NCBI RefSeq assembly: GCF_001015195.1
Contig: NZ_LDES01000002.1
Location: 62,001-126,000 of the forward strand
Source: Sphingomonas sp. Y57
GTDB lineage: Bacteria > Pseudomonadota > Alphaproteobacteria > Sphingomonadales > Sphingomonadaceae
Direction of reading: 5' to 3'
DNA: 64,000 bases
The translations under genes were made by a program, and so were the position numbers. Under the pieces are notes generated by a model. The model was not told the origin of the DNA. It saw only the letters and a program-made list of their open reading frames with translations, and made no database searches. Shown in pieces: positions 1 to 8,900 of the stretch (positions are counted from its first letter, which is position 1; every line of letters starts with the position of its first letter).

Positions 1-248
1 CCTATGTAGCGCGCGGACGGCGCGACGGCTTTACCGGCATGATGGCGATCCACCCGGCCCAGGTGGCGATCATCAACGCCGGCTTCAGCCCGAGCGAGGC
101 GGAGATCGCCCATGCACGCGCGGTGATCGCGATGTTCGCGGCGAACCCCGGCGCGGGGGCGCTCAAGCTCGACGGCAAGATGATCGACCGTCCCCACCTG
201 AAGCAGGCGCAGGCGCTGCTGGAACGTGCGGGCGTGGCGGCGGGCTGA
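1..248 (+). CDS. CitE/HpcH-type CoA lyase, C-terminal fragment
   Basis: This is the last ~82 codons of a gene that begins before the window; the reading frame is open from base 3. The visible part reads ARGRRDGFTGMMAIHPAQV and then a helical tail, which matches the C-terminal end of citrate lyase beta-like/malyl-CoA lyase family proteins (HpcH/HpaI aldolase fold), where the G-M-x-A-I-H-P segment closes the barrel. These enzymes cleave or form 3-hydroxyacyl-CoA thioesters in the cytoplasm. The catalytic N-terminal part is outside the window, so the substrate cannot be judged. It ends about 100 bp before the convergent TetR gene. Confidence 0.7.
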   Translation, partial: YVARGRRDGFTGMMAIHPAQVAIINAGFSPSEAEIAHARAVIAMFAANPGAGALKLDGKMIDRPHLKQAQALLERAGVAAG

Positions 249-346
249 TCACTCCCGAGAAAAGGGGAAGCCGTTGGCGGTGGCCCGCGAGAGACCGAAA
301 TGTTGGTGACCGGGGTTCTATGCGGGAGCGGCCGGAGGGCGATGGA

Positions 347-1051
347 TCAGGCCTGTTCGGCCGGCGCCAACGCGCCCCAGGCCTCGGTCGCAGGCACCGG
401 CGGGACCTCGCCACCTTCCTCGATCCGGGCGAGCCGGGTCGGAAGGTAGGCACGTAGATAGGCGATCGTCGCCAGCTTCGCCTCGGCCAGCGCCTCGTCG
501 CTAACCCGATCCTGTTCGGCCACCGACAGCGAGAAAAAGACGTCGGCGATCAGCAGCGCCTTGAAGAACAGCTCCCGCGAGTCGGCCAGGCCGGGCAGCA
601 GGAACTGTCCTCGCATCGCTTGCCACAGCGCGGTGCCGAACCGGAAATTCTCCTTGCAGCCGGCGTGCTTGATCTCGGGCGGGGTGTGTGGGCCGAGCAT
701 GAGCTGGCGGGCCGCACGGTCGGCGTTGAACGCGCGCTGGTGGGATTCGAGCGAGCGTTCGACCACCGTCTCCCATTCCTCGCTGTGCGGCAGCCGATGG
801 TCGAGTTCGGCCTGTGCCGTGGCGAGGGTACGCGCCAGTTCCTTCCACAGGTCGCCGATCTCAGGGAAGAAATGATAGGCCGATGAGGCGGGAATGCCGG
901 CAGTCTCTGCCACCGCGATCATCCCGATCTGGTGCAGGTTCTGCGTACCGAGCATCGCCCTGGCCGCCTCCAGCAATTCCACCCGTCGGGCGCGGCCCCT
1001 GGCCTGAGTGGCCTTGCGCACGGGCGGCCTGCTTTTCGCGGTTGTGATCAT
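347..1051 (-). CDS. TetR-family transcriptional regulator (left boundary)
   Basis: A 234-residue regulator. The N-terminal helix-turn-helix lies at about residues 20-65 and ends in the typical GIPASSAYHFF recognition-helix segment; the rest is an all-helical ligand domain. I chose the ATG at 1051 because the longer frame to 1171 adds an unlikely 40-residue leader that covers the promoter region. The protein is a clear paralogue of the TetR at 20275-20934: both ligand domains share an L.LGP..P..IK stretch, an L.LP.LAD..E.FF stretch and a closing AYL..YLP. It is divergent from the aldehyde dehydrogenase operon across a 342-bp spacer with TCGAA-type repeats, so it is the likely local regulator. 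The effector is unknown; an amide, amine or aldehyde of the module is an inference. Confidence 0.88.
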   Translation of the reverse strand: MITTAKSRPPVRKATQARGRARRVELLEAARAMLGTQNLHQIGMIAVAETAGIPASSAYHFFPEIGDLWKELARTLATAQAELDHRLPHSEEWETVVERSLESHQRAFNADRAARQLMLGPHTPPEIKHAGCKENFRFGTALWQAMRGQFLLPGLADSRELFFKALLIADVFFSLSVAEQDRVSDEALAEAKLATIAYLRAYLPTRLARIEEGGEVPPVPATEAWGALAPAEQA

Positions 1052-1393
1052 GGCCCCGTTTCCATGCTTTTCGCCCTGTTGACAAGCCCCCCCAATTTGC
1101 AGATAGTCGAAGAAATTCGATTTTATACCAGATGAGAGGATGGTCGGGGGCGACGCGGAAAATGATCGCATCGGATAGCTGGACCCTTCCGGATAGGTAC
1201 GAGTTTCTGACCGCTAGACCGTGTCGCGCCCGTCAAGGCGAATAGAAGCACAAGTTTAAGTCGAAGATTTACGGGTTATATTTCGAATTCTCTCATGAGC
1301 CGGCCGCCGTCTGGCGTGCTTTCGGCCGCGGGAGACGCGTGCCCGGATGGTTCGGGCACGCGATGGGGCTCAGCTTTGGAAAAGACAGTGGAA
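1052..1393. promoter_or_regulatory. divergent promoter region between TetR and aldehyde dehydrogenase
   Basis: A 342-bp spacer with no convincing gene. It holds an AT-rich patch with TCGAAGAAATTCGAT at 1107-1121 (two half-sites ten bases apart), a second TCGAA at 1261-1265 with TTCGAATT at 1282-1289, and a TTGACA hexamer at 1079-1084 followed 17 bases later by GATAGT (weak promoter candidate for the right-hand operon). The 1107-1121 block closely resembles 20159-20174 upstream of the other TetR-linked receptor gene. A leader hairpin sits at 1336-1362. Promoter assignments come from pattern only. Confidence 0.45.
1336..1362 (+). promoter_or_regulatory. 10-bp perfect leader hairpin before aldehyde dehydrogenase
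   Basis: CGCGTGCCCG at 1336-1345 pairs perfectly with CGGGCACGCG at 1353-1362 around a 7-base loop. The right arm ends 31 bases before the chosen ATG. No T-tract follows, so it is not a standard intrinsic terminator. It could be an mRNA-stability element, an attenuator or a protein site. Confidence 0.5.
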
Positions 1394-2806
1394 ATGACGC
1401 AGGCCTATCCTCTCATCATCGACGGCAAACCCGTTCCGACGGACAGCCACCTGGACGTGATCAACCCGGCCGATGGCCGCGTCTTCGCGCTCTGCCCGGC
1501 GGGCACCCCCGCCGATCTCGACCGCGCGGTCGAGGCGGCGCGGCGAGCCTTCCCCGGCTGGGCGGCTACCCCGGATGCCGAGCGCAAGGCCGCGGTCAAC
1601 CGGCTCGCCGACATCATCGAGGCGAATATCCCCGAACTGGCTGAGCTGGTCACGCGCGAGCAGGGCAAGCCGATGGGCGGCCTCGGGTCGCAATGGGAGG
1701 TCGGCGGCGCTGCCGCCTGGACCCGCTTCACCGCCGGGCTCGACCTGCCCGTCGAATATATCCAGGACGACGACAAGGGTCGCGTTGCGCTCTACCGCAA
1801 GCCGATCGGCGTGGTCGGGTCGATCACCCCGTGGAACTTCCCGGTGATGATCGCGATCTGGCACATCATGCCCGCGCTGCGCGCTGGCAACACGGTGGTG
1901 TTGAAGCCATCGCCCTATACGCCGATCGCGACGCTGCGGATGGTGGAACTGCTGCAGGAGGCGCTGCCGCCGGGCGTGCTCAACGCTGTGGCCGGAGCCG
2001 ACGATATTGGTCGCGCCATGTCCGCTCATCCGGGCATCGACAAGATCGTCTTCACCGGTTCGACCCGCACCGGCAAGCATGTGATGGCGAGTGCCGCGGA
2101 CTCGCTCAAGCGGCTGACGCTCGAACTGGGCGGCAACGATGCGGCGATCGTCCTGCCCGACGTCACGCTCGACGACGCCACGATCGAGAAAATCTTCTGG
2201 GGCGCCTTCATCAATAACGGCCAGACCTGCGCCGCGATCAAGCGCCTCTACGTCCATGACTCGATCTATGACGAGCTGTGCGACAAGCTGCTTGCCTATG
2301 CCTCGGCGGTGAAGACCGGCGACGGCATGGCCGCCGACAGCCAGCTCGGCACCGTCCAGAACAAGATGCAGTTCGAGCGTGTGAAGATGCTGGTCGAGGC
2401 GGCCAAGGCCAGCGGCGCCCGCGTGCTGTGCGGCGGCGCACCGATCGAGGGCGACGGCCTCTTCTATCCGGTGACGCTGCTCGCCGACGTCAAGGAAGGC
2501 ATGGCGATCGTCGACGAGGAGCAGTTTGGCCCGGCCCTGCCGATCATCCGCTACAGCGACGTCGACGATGCGGTCGCCCGCGCCAACGACAATCCCAACG
2601 GCCTAGGCGGATCGGTCTGGTCGAGCGACGCCGACAAGGCGGTCGCGATCGCCAGCCGGCTGGAATGCGGCAGCGCCTGGATCAACAGCCACGCGATGGT
2701 CCGTCCCGACGCGCCGTTCGGCGGCGTCAAGCAGTCGGGCATCGGCATCGAATTCGGGACGCTCGGCCTGGCCGAGTTCACCACCGTCCAGGTCATCCAC
2801 CAGTGA
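1394..2806 (+). CDS. NAD(P)-dependent aldehyde dehydrogenase
   Basis: A 470-residue cytoplasmic aldehyde dehydrogenase. Visible family signatures are PWNFP (oxyanion Asn), the LELGG motif with the general-base Glu244, and NNGQTC with nucleophile Cys279; the E-C distance of 35 is near normal for the family. An upstream in-frame ATG at 1295 is disfavoured because it would translate through the leader hairpin. It is the first gene of the + operon that continues into a TonB receptor and exported amidohydrolases. Oxidation of the aldehyde released by the aromatic amine dehydrogenase encoded at 14-17 kb is the natural inference. The family cannot be narrowed to one substrate from sequence alone. 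Confidence 0.9.
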   Translation: MTQAYPLIIDGKPVPTDSHLDVINPADGRVFALCPAGTPADLDRAVEAARRAFPGWAATPDAERKAAVNRLADIIEANIPELAELVTREQGKPMGGLGSQWEVGGAAAWTRFTAGLDLPVEYIQDDDKGRVALYRKPIGVVGSITPWNFPVMIAIWHIMPALRAGNTVVLKPSPYTPIATLRMVELLQEALPPGVLNAVAGADDIGRAMSAHPGIDKIVFTGSTRTGKHVMASAADSLKRLTLELGGNDAAIVLPDVTLDDATIEKIFWGAFINNGQTCAAIKRLYVHDSIYDELCDKLLAYASAVKTGDGMAADSQLGTVQNKMQFERVKMLVEAAKASGARVLCGGAPIEGDGLFYPVTLLADVKEGMAIVDEEQFGPALPIIRYSDVDDAVARANDNPNGLGGSVWSSDADKAVAIASRLECGSAWINSHAMVRPDAPFGGVKQSGIGIEFGTLGLAEFTTVQVIHQ

Positions 2807-2822
2807 CCGGACATTGAGGTTC

Positions 2823-2846
2823 CGGGCGGGGCCGCCACCCCGCCCG
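2823..2846 (+). terminator. GC-rich hairpin between aldehyde dehydrogenase and TonB receptor
   Basis: CGGGCGGGG (2823-2831) and CCCCGCCCG (2838-2846) form a perfect 9-bp stem with a 6-base loop, starting 17 bases after the dehydrogenase stop. No T-tract follows, so it may be a weak terminator or a processing/stability hairpin that sets different expression levels within the operon. Confidence 0.45.
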
Positions 2847-2941
2847 CGACCGGCAGACCGCCAACAGCGGCGCCACCGACATGCAGGGAACGAACGTCAA
2901 GATCCACCGCCAGACGATCGAGGCAGAAAGAAGGGGGTTTT

Positions 2942-5287
2942 ATGAAGAAGCATCCATATCTTGGTTGGACCAAGTCGTCGGTCGCCGTCGCAGCGCTGAT
3001 GCTGCCGGCCATCGCCTTCGCCCAGGCCGAACGGCCGGCGGAGGAAGAGCAGTATAGCGGCGACATCGTCGTCACCGCGACACGCCAGTCCGAATCGCTG
3101 AGCAAGGTGCCGCTGAGCGTCAGCGCCTTCTCGCAGGAGAAGCTCGACAGCCGCGGCGTCCGCGACTTCGCCGACGTCATTCGGCAGACTCCGGGTGTCG
3201 TGTTCGAAGCGACCAACACCACCACCAACATCTCGATCCGCGGCATCAACTCGACCGCGGGCGCCGCGACCACCGGCGTCTATATCGACGACACCCCGAT
3301 CCAGATTCGTGCGCTGGGCTATAGCGGCGGCAACACCTATCCGGTGATCTTCGACCTGGAGCGCGTCGAGGTGCTGCGCGGTCCGCAGGGCACGCTGTTC
3401 GGCGCTGGCTCGGAGGGCGGCACGATCCGCTTCATTTCGCCGCAGCCGAGCACGACCAAGTCGTCGGGCTATGCGCGTACCGAATTCTCGATGACCGAGG
3501 ATGGCGGGCCGAGCTACGAGGCCGGTCTTGCGATTGGCGTGCCGCTGATCCAGGACAAGCTGGGCGTGCGCGTCAGCGGCTATTATCGCCGCGACGGCGG
3601 CTGGATCGACCGGGTCAGGTTCGAGAACAAGGGCGTCGTCGCCGACGACAGCAACTACCAGAACAGCTATGTCGGCCGGATCGCCTTCACCTGGGAGCCC
3701 ACGCCCGAGCTGAAGATCACGCCGTCGATCGCCTATCAGAAGGTCTATACCAACGACAGCCCGGAGACCTGGGACAATGTCCGCGCCAGTCCGGCCGTAC
3801 CGGACGCGCAGTTCTCCGACTATGACAAGGGCGAGTTCCTCAACGGCAACCGCGTTCCGGAATCGGGCCGCGACCGCTTCTACCTGCCGACGCTCAACGT
3901 CCAATATGCGTTCGGCCCGGTAGACCTGACCGCGATCGCCTCCTATTTCGATCGCAAGCAGACCTTCCGGTCCGACTATACGCTGTTCGACCAGAGCCTG
4001 TTCACCGGCATCACCCTGCCGCTCTTCCCCAACCAGCAGGGCTTCAGCGATTTCGTCAACACGCAGAAGATCACGACCGGCGAAATCCGGCTGGCCTCGT
4101 CGGATCGTGATGCGGCCCTCACCTGGCAGGTCGGCGGCTTCTACCAGAAGGCCAAGCAGATCTCGATCCAGCAGGTCGATGATCCGTTCCTGTTCCAGTA
4201 TGCGCCCTTCCTGGCCGGCATCTTCCCGCCGCTCGTCAACGGCCGTCTGATCTACGACCAGTCGACCAGCTCGAAGGACGAGCAGATCGCGGCGTTCGGC
4301 CAGGTCAATTTCAAGCCAGTCGACCGGCTGACGCTGACCGTCGGCCTGCGCTACGGCCAGACCAAGTTCAACATCAACTCCTTCGCGCAGGGGCCCGTCG
4401 TCGGCCCGGCGGTGACCGATGTGGGCCGTCAGAAGGAGAAGCCGTTCACGCCGAAGTTCGGCGCCGAGTTCCAGGTCACGCCGAGCACGCTCGTCTACGC
4501 CTCGGCCTCGAAGGGCTTCCGCCCGGGCGGCTATAATCCGCAGGTCGGCGTCCCCTGCCAGGCCAGCGACCTCGATCCGCTCGGCTATCCGAACGGCCGG
4601 CCGCTGACCTACAAGTCGGACTCGGTGTGGAGCTATGAACTCGGCCTCAAGACCCGCACCGGCCGCTTCAGCGCGCAGGGCAGCGTGTATCAGATCGACT
4701 GGAAGAACATCCAGCAGGTCGTCGGCCTCGGCGGCTGCGGCTTCCAGTTCACCGCCAACCTGGGTTCGGCGCGCAGCCGCGGCTTCGACCTCCAGCTCGA
4801 CTATCGTCTGACCGACGATTTCAGCGTGCAGGCCGAGGTCGGCTACACCAACGCCAAGTTCCTCGACACCTTCTTCGGCGGCCCGCTCGCCACGGTGCCG
4901 CTGGTGACCAAGGGCAACCATGTGGTGTCGCCGCCATGGACGGTGTCGGTGCACGGCCAATATGACCTGTCGCTGCGCGACCACCATGACTCCTACATCC
5001 GCGCCGATTTCGACTATCGTTCGCGGCAGTCGAGCCTGACCCCGGGCATCGATCCGCGCAACGGCGGTTCGGACCCGACGCTCACCAACGCACCCGCGCT
5101 CAAGGCGCTGTCGATGCGTGCGGGCTACCGCATCAACGGCATCGACCTGTCGCTGTTCGTCAACAACCTGCTCGACCAGGCCGTCTGGCAGGGTCGTCGC
5201 GCCCGCGACAACAACAATGCGACGATCTACAAATCGTATGTCGTGCGGCCGCGCACCTTCGGCGCGACCATAGCCTACCGCTTCTAG
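2942..5287 (+). CDS. TonB-dependent outer-membrane receptor
   Basis: A 781-residue receptor. It has a signal peptide (about residues 1-27, ending AIAFAQA), a TonB-box-like GDIVVTATR segment, a plug domain with LERVEVLRGPQGTLFGAGSEGG, and a long beta-barrel ending in the aromatic-terminated TIAYRF that outer-membrane barrels use for insertion. A purine-rich AGAAAGAAGGGGG lies just before the ATG. These receptors import substrates with energy from TonB-ExbBD; in sphingomonads this class is often tied to catabolic islands rather than iron. Its place directly before the amidohydrolases suggests it imports their substrate. No iron-siderophore hallmark is seen. Confidence 0.95.
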   Translation: MKKHPYLGWTKSSVAVAALMLPAIAFAQAERPAEEEQYSGDIVVTATRQSESLSKVPLSVSAFSQEKLDSRGVRDFADVIRQTPGVVFEATNTTTNISIRGINSTAGAATTGVYIDDTPIQIRALGYSGGNTYPVIFDLERVEVLRGPQGTLFGAGSEGGTIRFISPQPSTTKSSGYARTEFSMTEDGGPSYEAGLAIGVPLIQDKLGVRVSGYYRRDGGWIDRVRFENKGVVADDSNYQNSYVGRIAFTWEPTPELKITPSIAYQKVYTNDSPETWDNVRASPAVPDAQFSDYDKGEFLNGNRVPESGRDRFYLPTLNVQYAFGPVDLTAIASYFDRKQTFRSDYTLFDQSLFTGITLPLFPNQQGFSDFVNTQKITTGEIRLASSDRDAALTWQVGGFYQKAKQISIQQVDDPFLFQYAPFLAGIFPPLVNGRLIYDQSTSSKDEQIAAFGQVNFKPVDRLTLTVGLRYGQTKFNINSFAQGPVVGPAVTDVGRQKEKPFTPKFGAEFQVTPSTLVYASASKGFRPGGYNPQVGVPCQASDLDPLGYPNGRPLTYKSDSVWSYELGLKTRTGRFSAQGSVYQIDWKNIQQVVGLGGCGFQFTANLGSARSRGFDLQLDYRLTDDFSVQAEVGYTNAKFLDTFFGGPLATVPLVTKGNHVVSPPWTVSVHGQYDLSLRDHHDSYIRADFDYRSRQSSLTPGIDPRNGGSDPTLTNAPALKALSMRAGYRINGIDLSLFVNNLLDQAVWQGRRARDNNNATIYKSYVVRPRTFGATIAYRF

Positions 5288-5302
5288 GCGGACGCAGGCA
5301 GG

Positions 5303-5337
5303 GGGAGCCGCGCCCGGCCGAGGCCGCCGCGGCTCCC
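5303..5337 (+). terminator. stem-loop after TonB receptor gene
   Basis: GGGAGCCGCG (5303-5312) pairs with CGCGGCTCCC (5328-5337), a perfect 10-bp stem starting 16 bases after the stop and followed by TTCCTTC. It is a plausible partial terminator, or a stability element within the operon, since the next gene starts only 27 bases later. Confidence 0.55.
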
Positions 5338-5363
5338 TTCCTTCACGGACAGGGGAGACGATC

Positions 5364-7085
5364 ATGATTTCAGGCCGGGCCGGGATTCGGAAGGGAAGCC
5401 AGCGGATGGCGGTGGCGGTGCCCCTTCTGGCCGCGGCGATCGTCCCCGGTAACGTGCAGGCGGCCGATTTCATCCTGACCAACGGCGAAATCTATACCCC
5501 TTCGGGATGGGCCGATGCCGTCGTTGTCCAGGGCGACCGCATCGCTGCCGTCGGCAACGGGCCGGCGCTCAGAAAGCGATATCCGGCCATCACCAGCATC
5601 GTCGATCTTGCCGGCAAGACCGTGATGCCCGGCCTCCACGACATGCATGTCCACCCGCTCGGGGCCGGTCTCTCGCTCCTGCAATGCAGGTTCGAGCAAG
5701 GGTCGACGCCGCAGCAGATCCTCGACGCCGTCACGGCCTGCGTGAAGAAGGCCAAGCCGGGCGACTGGATCGTCGGCGGGCAATGGGCGGCGAGTTCCTT
5801 CGGCGATGCGGCGCCGAGCCGGCAGATGCTGGACGCCATCGCACCCGACAATCCCGTATCGCTCACCGATATCAGTGGCCACAGCAGCTGGGTCAACAGC
5901 CTGGCGCTGAAGGCGGCGGGCATCGTACGCGACACGCCCGATCCCAAGGGCGGGATCATCGAGCGTGATGCTTCCGGTGAGCCGAATGGCCTGCTGCGGG
6001 AAAGTGCGGCCCATCTCGTCCGCCAGAAGATTCCGGCGCCCAGCGCGGAGGATAATGTCAGGGCCCTGAAGACCGGCATCGACACGCTCGTCTCCTACGG
6101 GGTCACGGCCCTCGTCGATGCGGTTGTCACGCCCGAGGGGTTGTCGGCCTATCAGACGCTGACGGCGCGGAACCAGCTGAAGGCGCATGTCCGCGGCTGC
6201 CTGGTTTACGGCCGCACATGGGGAGACAACACCGCCTTCGACCGGACCATAGCCGATCATGAGCGGTACGGCTCGGACCGCTTCAAGCTCGATTGCGTCA
6301 AGGTCTTCGAAGACGGAGTTCCGACCGAAAGCCATACCGCGGCCCTTATCGACCCCTATGCGCCCGACGAGCATGGGCAGGTCAGGGAGCCGAAGCGCGG
6401 CCTGTTGCTCGTCCAGCCCGACGAACTCGATCCGCTCGTCACCCGGCTCGACAAGATGGGGATCACCGTCAAGTTCCATGCCGCGGGCGATCAGGCGTCG
6501 CGAACCGCCCTTGACGCGATCGCCGCCGCGCGTCGGGCCAACGGCCCCGACGGCCCCACCCATGATGTCGGCCACCTGACCTTCATCCAGCCCGAGGATA
6601 TGAAGCGCGCGAAGGCGATCAGGGCGACCCTCGAATTCTCGCCCTATCTCTGGTTCCCGTCACCGATCAACGACGACATCATCAAGGCGTCGGGCGCCGA
6701 GCGGATCAAGCGGGTCTGGCCGGTGCGGGAGGGAATCGATTCGGGGGCGCTGGTCGTCGCCGGCTCGGACTGGTCGGTGATTCCGTCGGCCAATCCATGG
6801 ATCGGAATCGAGACCCTGGTGACGCGGAGGGCACCTGACGGTCAGCGTCCCGGCGAGGTCTATGGCCTGGCCGAGGCGATCACCCTCAAGGAAGCGATCG
6901 ACATCTTCACGATCAATGCCGCCCGTCAGTTCGGCTATGCCGACAGCCATGGCACGATAGAGGCCGGCAAGGCCGCCGACTTCATCGTCCTCGATCGCAA
7001 TCCTTTCAAGATCGCCGTTACCGATCTGCACAAGGTCGCCGTCACGCAGAGCTATGTCGGCGGCGAACTGATCTACGCGAAATAG
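5364..7085 (+). CDS. exported YtcJ-type amidohydrolase 1
   Basis: A 573-residue metal-dependent hydrolase of the amidohydrolase superfamily (Amidohydro_3/YtcJ branch, the branch that contains N-substituted formamide deformylase). The expected metal ligands are visible: HVH at 95 and 97, the carbamylated-Lys candidate K313 in CVKVFEDG, H372 in KFHAAGD, H404 in VGHL and D469 in GSDWSV. The N-terminus has a basic stretch and then a signal peptide ending about GNVQA, so it acts outside the cytoplasm. GGGGAGACG supplies the ribosome site. It is the first of three paralogues in the operon and shares an almost identical first 15 residues and exact length with the second. Likely reaction: hydrolysis of an amide or N-formyl bond. 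Confidence 0.88.
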   Translation: MISGRAGIRKGSQRMAVAVPLLAAAIVPGNVQAADFILTNGEIYTPSGWADAVVVQGDRIAAVGNGPALRKRYPAITSIVDLAGKTVMPGLHDMHVHPLGAGLSLLQCRFEQGSTPQQILDAVTACVKKAKPGDWIVGGQWAASSFGDAAPSRQMLDAIAPDNPVSLTDISGHSSWVNSLALKAAGIVRDTPDPKGGIIERDASGEPNGLLRESAAHLVRQKIPAPSAEDNVRALKTGIDTLVSYGVTALVDAVVTPEGLSAYQTLTARNQLKAHVRGCLVYGRTWGDNTAFDRTIADHERYGSDRFKLDCVKVFEDGVPTESHTAALIDPYAPDEHGQVREPKRGLLLVQPDELDPLVTRLDKMGITVKFHAAGDQASRTALDAIAAARRANGPDGPTHDVGHLTFIQPEDMKRAKAIRATLEFSPYLWFPSPINDDIIKASGAERIKRVWPVREGIDSGALVVAGSDWSVIPSANPWIGIETLVTRRAPDGQRPGEVYGLAEAITLKEAIDIFTINAARQFGYADSHGTIEAGKAADFIVLDRNPFKIAVTDLHKVAVTQSYVGGELIYAK

Positions 7086-7178
7086 GTCGTGCCGGCAGCG
7101 GCGCGAGCGGCTCTCCATATCGAACATCCGCCGTTCGCACTGCCCGGCCGTACCGGCCTTCGACCAAGGGAGATGACA

Positions 7179-8900
7179 ATGATTTCAGGATCGGCGGGAA
7201 TTCGAAAGGGGATCCGGCGGATGATGCTGGCGGCCGCGGCGACCGGCCTCGCATCTGCGGCTTATGCGGCCTCGCCCGCGACCGTCTACAGCAATGGGCA
7301 GGTCTATACGCCGAGCGGCTGGCAGACCGCCTTCGCGGTGCGCGACGGCCGCATCGTTGCCGTCGGCAGCGATGCCGAGGTGCGCAAGGCCGTGCCGGGT
7401 GCCAGCGAGGTCGACCTGGCCAGCCGCACCGTGCTGCCGGGTCTCTACGACATGCACGTCCATCCCGTGCTGCAGGCGAAGGGTGGCGAAGGCAGCTGCC
7501 GTATCTCGCCGGACCTTGCGCCGAAGCCGTTCCTGGCGGCCGTCACCGAATGCGCCAGCCAGGAGCCGAAGGGCGGCTGGGTGACCGGCGGGCAATGGCA
7601 GTCGTCGGTGCTGACCGGCACCCCGATCACCGCCGCGACGCTCGACGCCGCCACCCCCGGCAGGCCCGCCCTGCTGTTCGACGTCAGCGGCCACAGCCTG
7701 TGGGTCAACAGCCGCGCGATGGCGATCGCCGGGATCACGCGCGATACCCCCAATCCCGAGGGCGGGATCATCGAGCGCGACGCCGCGGGCAATCCCACCG
7801 GAATCCTGCGCGAAACGGCCCGCGATCTGGTGCTCCGTCACGTCCCGCCGCAGCCGAAGGAGTTGACCGAGGCGGCGCTGCGCAAGAATCTCGACATGCT
7901 GCTGTCCTACGGCATCACCGGCTATGTCGAGGCGATGGCCTTCCGCGACGACCTGGAGGTCTATGACGCGCTCTACGACAAGGGGCAGCTCAAGCAGCAT
8001 GTCCAGGCCTGCATCGCCTACAGCCATGCCGGCCATCTGAACCCCGATCTCGACGCGACGATCGCGGCGATCCCCACCTACACGCGCGACCGGTTCAAGC
8101 CGACCTGCGTCAAGGTGTTCGCCGACGGCGTGCCGACCGAGAGCCATACCGGCGCGATGCTGGCGCCCTATGAGGCGGGCCAGCCCAACGCGCCGGCCAA
8201 GGGGCTGCTGCTGTTCGATCCGGCGACCTTCCAGCCGCGCATGGCCGAATGGGATCGCAAGGGCCTGAACGTGCTGTTCCACGCGGCGGGCGACGCGGCG
8301 GTGCGCGCCTCGCTCGACGCCATCGCCTATGTCCGCAAGGTCAACGGTCCGGACGGCCCGATGCATCAGGTCGGCCACGAGACCTTTGTCGATCCGGCGG
8401 ACATACCGCGCGGCAAGCAGCTCAACGCCGCGCTCGAATTCTCACCCTATCTGTGGGACCCGCAGCCGATCAACGACGACATCACCATGGCAGTGGGCGC
8501 CAAGCGGATCGAGCGGGTCTGGCCGATCAAGGAGGGCTTCGCTTCGGGCGCGCTGGTCGTTGCCGGCTCCGACTGGGCGGTGATCCCGGCGCCCGATCCC
8601 TGGCTGGGCATCGAGACAGCGGTGACCCGCCAGAATGTCGGCGGCAGCGCGAAGAGCTTCGGCCCGAACCAGGCGATCACCGTCGAGCAGGCGATCCGCA
8701 TGTTCACGATCAACGCGGTGATCCGCATGGGCCTCGACAAGGAGCTCGGGTCGATCGAAGCCGGCAAGCGCGCCGACTTCATCGTCATCGACAAGAATCC
8801 GTTCAAGATCCCGCCGACCCAGATCCACAGCATCAAGGTGCAGCAGACCTATATCGACGGGGCGGTGGTGTTCGACCGCTCGGGGGCGGCCGGCAAATGA
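7179..8900 (+). CDS. exported YtcJ-type amidohydrolase 2
   Basis: A 573-residue paralogue of the preceding gene. It starts at the ATG at 7179 after AAGGGAGATGACA; a longer GTG-initiated frame from 7090 lacks support. The leader begins MISGSAGIRKGIRRM and continues into a signal peptide ending about AAYA. Metal-site motifs are kept: HVH at about 93 and 95, CVKVFADG, LFHAAGD, VGHETF and AGSDWAV. The stop codon overlaps the ATG of the metallo-beta-lactamase fusion (ATGA), which implies translational coupling. Keeping several such enzymes in tandem suggests a family of related amide substrates or stepwise cleavage. Confidence 0.88.
   Translation: MISGSAGIRKGIRRMMLAAAATGLASAAYAASPATVYSNGQVYTPSGWQTAFAVRDGRIVAVGSDAEVRKAVPGASEVDLASRTVLPGLYDMHVHPVLQAKGGEGSCRISPDLAPKPFLAAVTECASQEPKGGWVTGGQWQSSVLTGTPITAATLDAATPGRPALLFDVSGHSLWVNSRAMAIAGITRDTPNPEGGIIERDAAGNPTGILRETARDLVLRHVPPQPKELTEAALRKNLDMLLSYGITGYVEAMAFRDDLEVYDALYDKGQLKQHVQACIAYSHAGHLNPDLDATIAAIPTYTRDRFKPTCVKVFADGVPTESHTGAMLAPYEAGQPNAPAKGLLLFDPATFQPRMAEWDRKGLNVLFHAAGDAAVRASLDAIAYVRKVNGPDGPMHQVGHETFVDPADIPRGKQLNAALEFSPYLWDPQPINDDITMAVGAKRIERVWPIKEGFASGALVVAGSDWAVIPAPDPWLGIETAVTRQNVGGSAKSFGPNQAITVEQAIRMFTINAVIRMGLDKELGSIEAGKRADFIVIDKNPFKIPPTQIHSIKVQQTYIDGAVVFDRSGAAGK

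Noticed and set aside
1295-1393. Longer N-terminus for the aldehyde dehydrogenase
   Set aside because: It would translate through the leader hairpin, has no ribosome site and adds residues absent from the family.
2897-5482. 861-residue open frame on the - strand opposite the first TonB receptor
   Set aside because: Low-complexity Arg/Ala/Asp-rich product with no family motif; it is the mirror frame of the real receptor gene.
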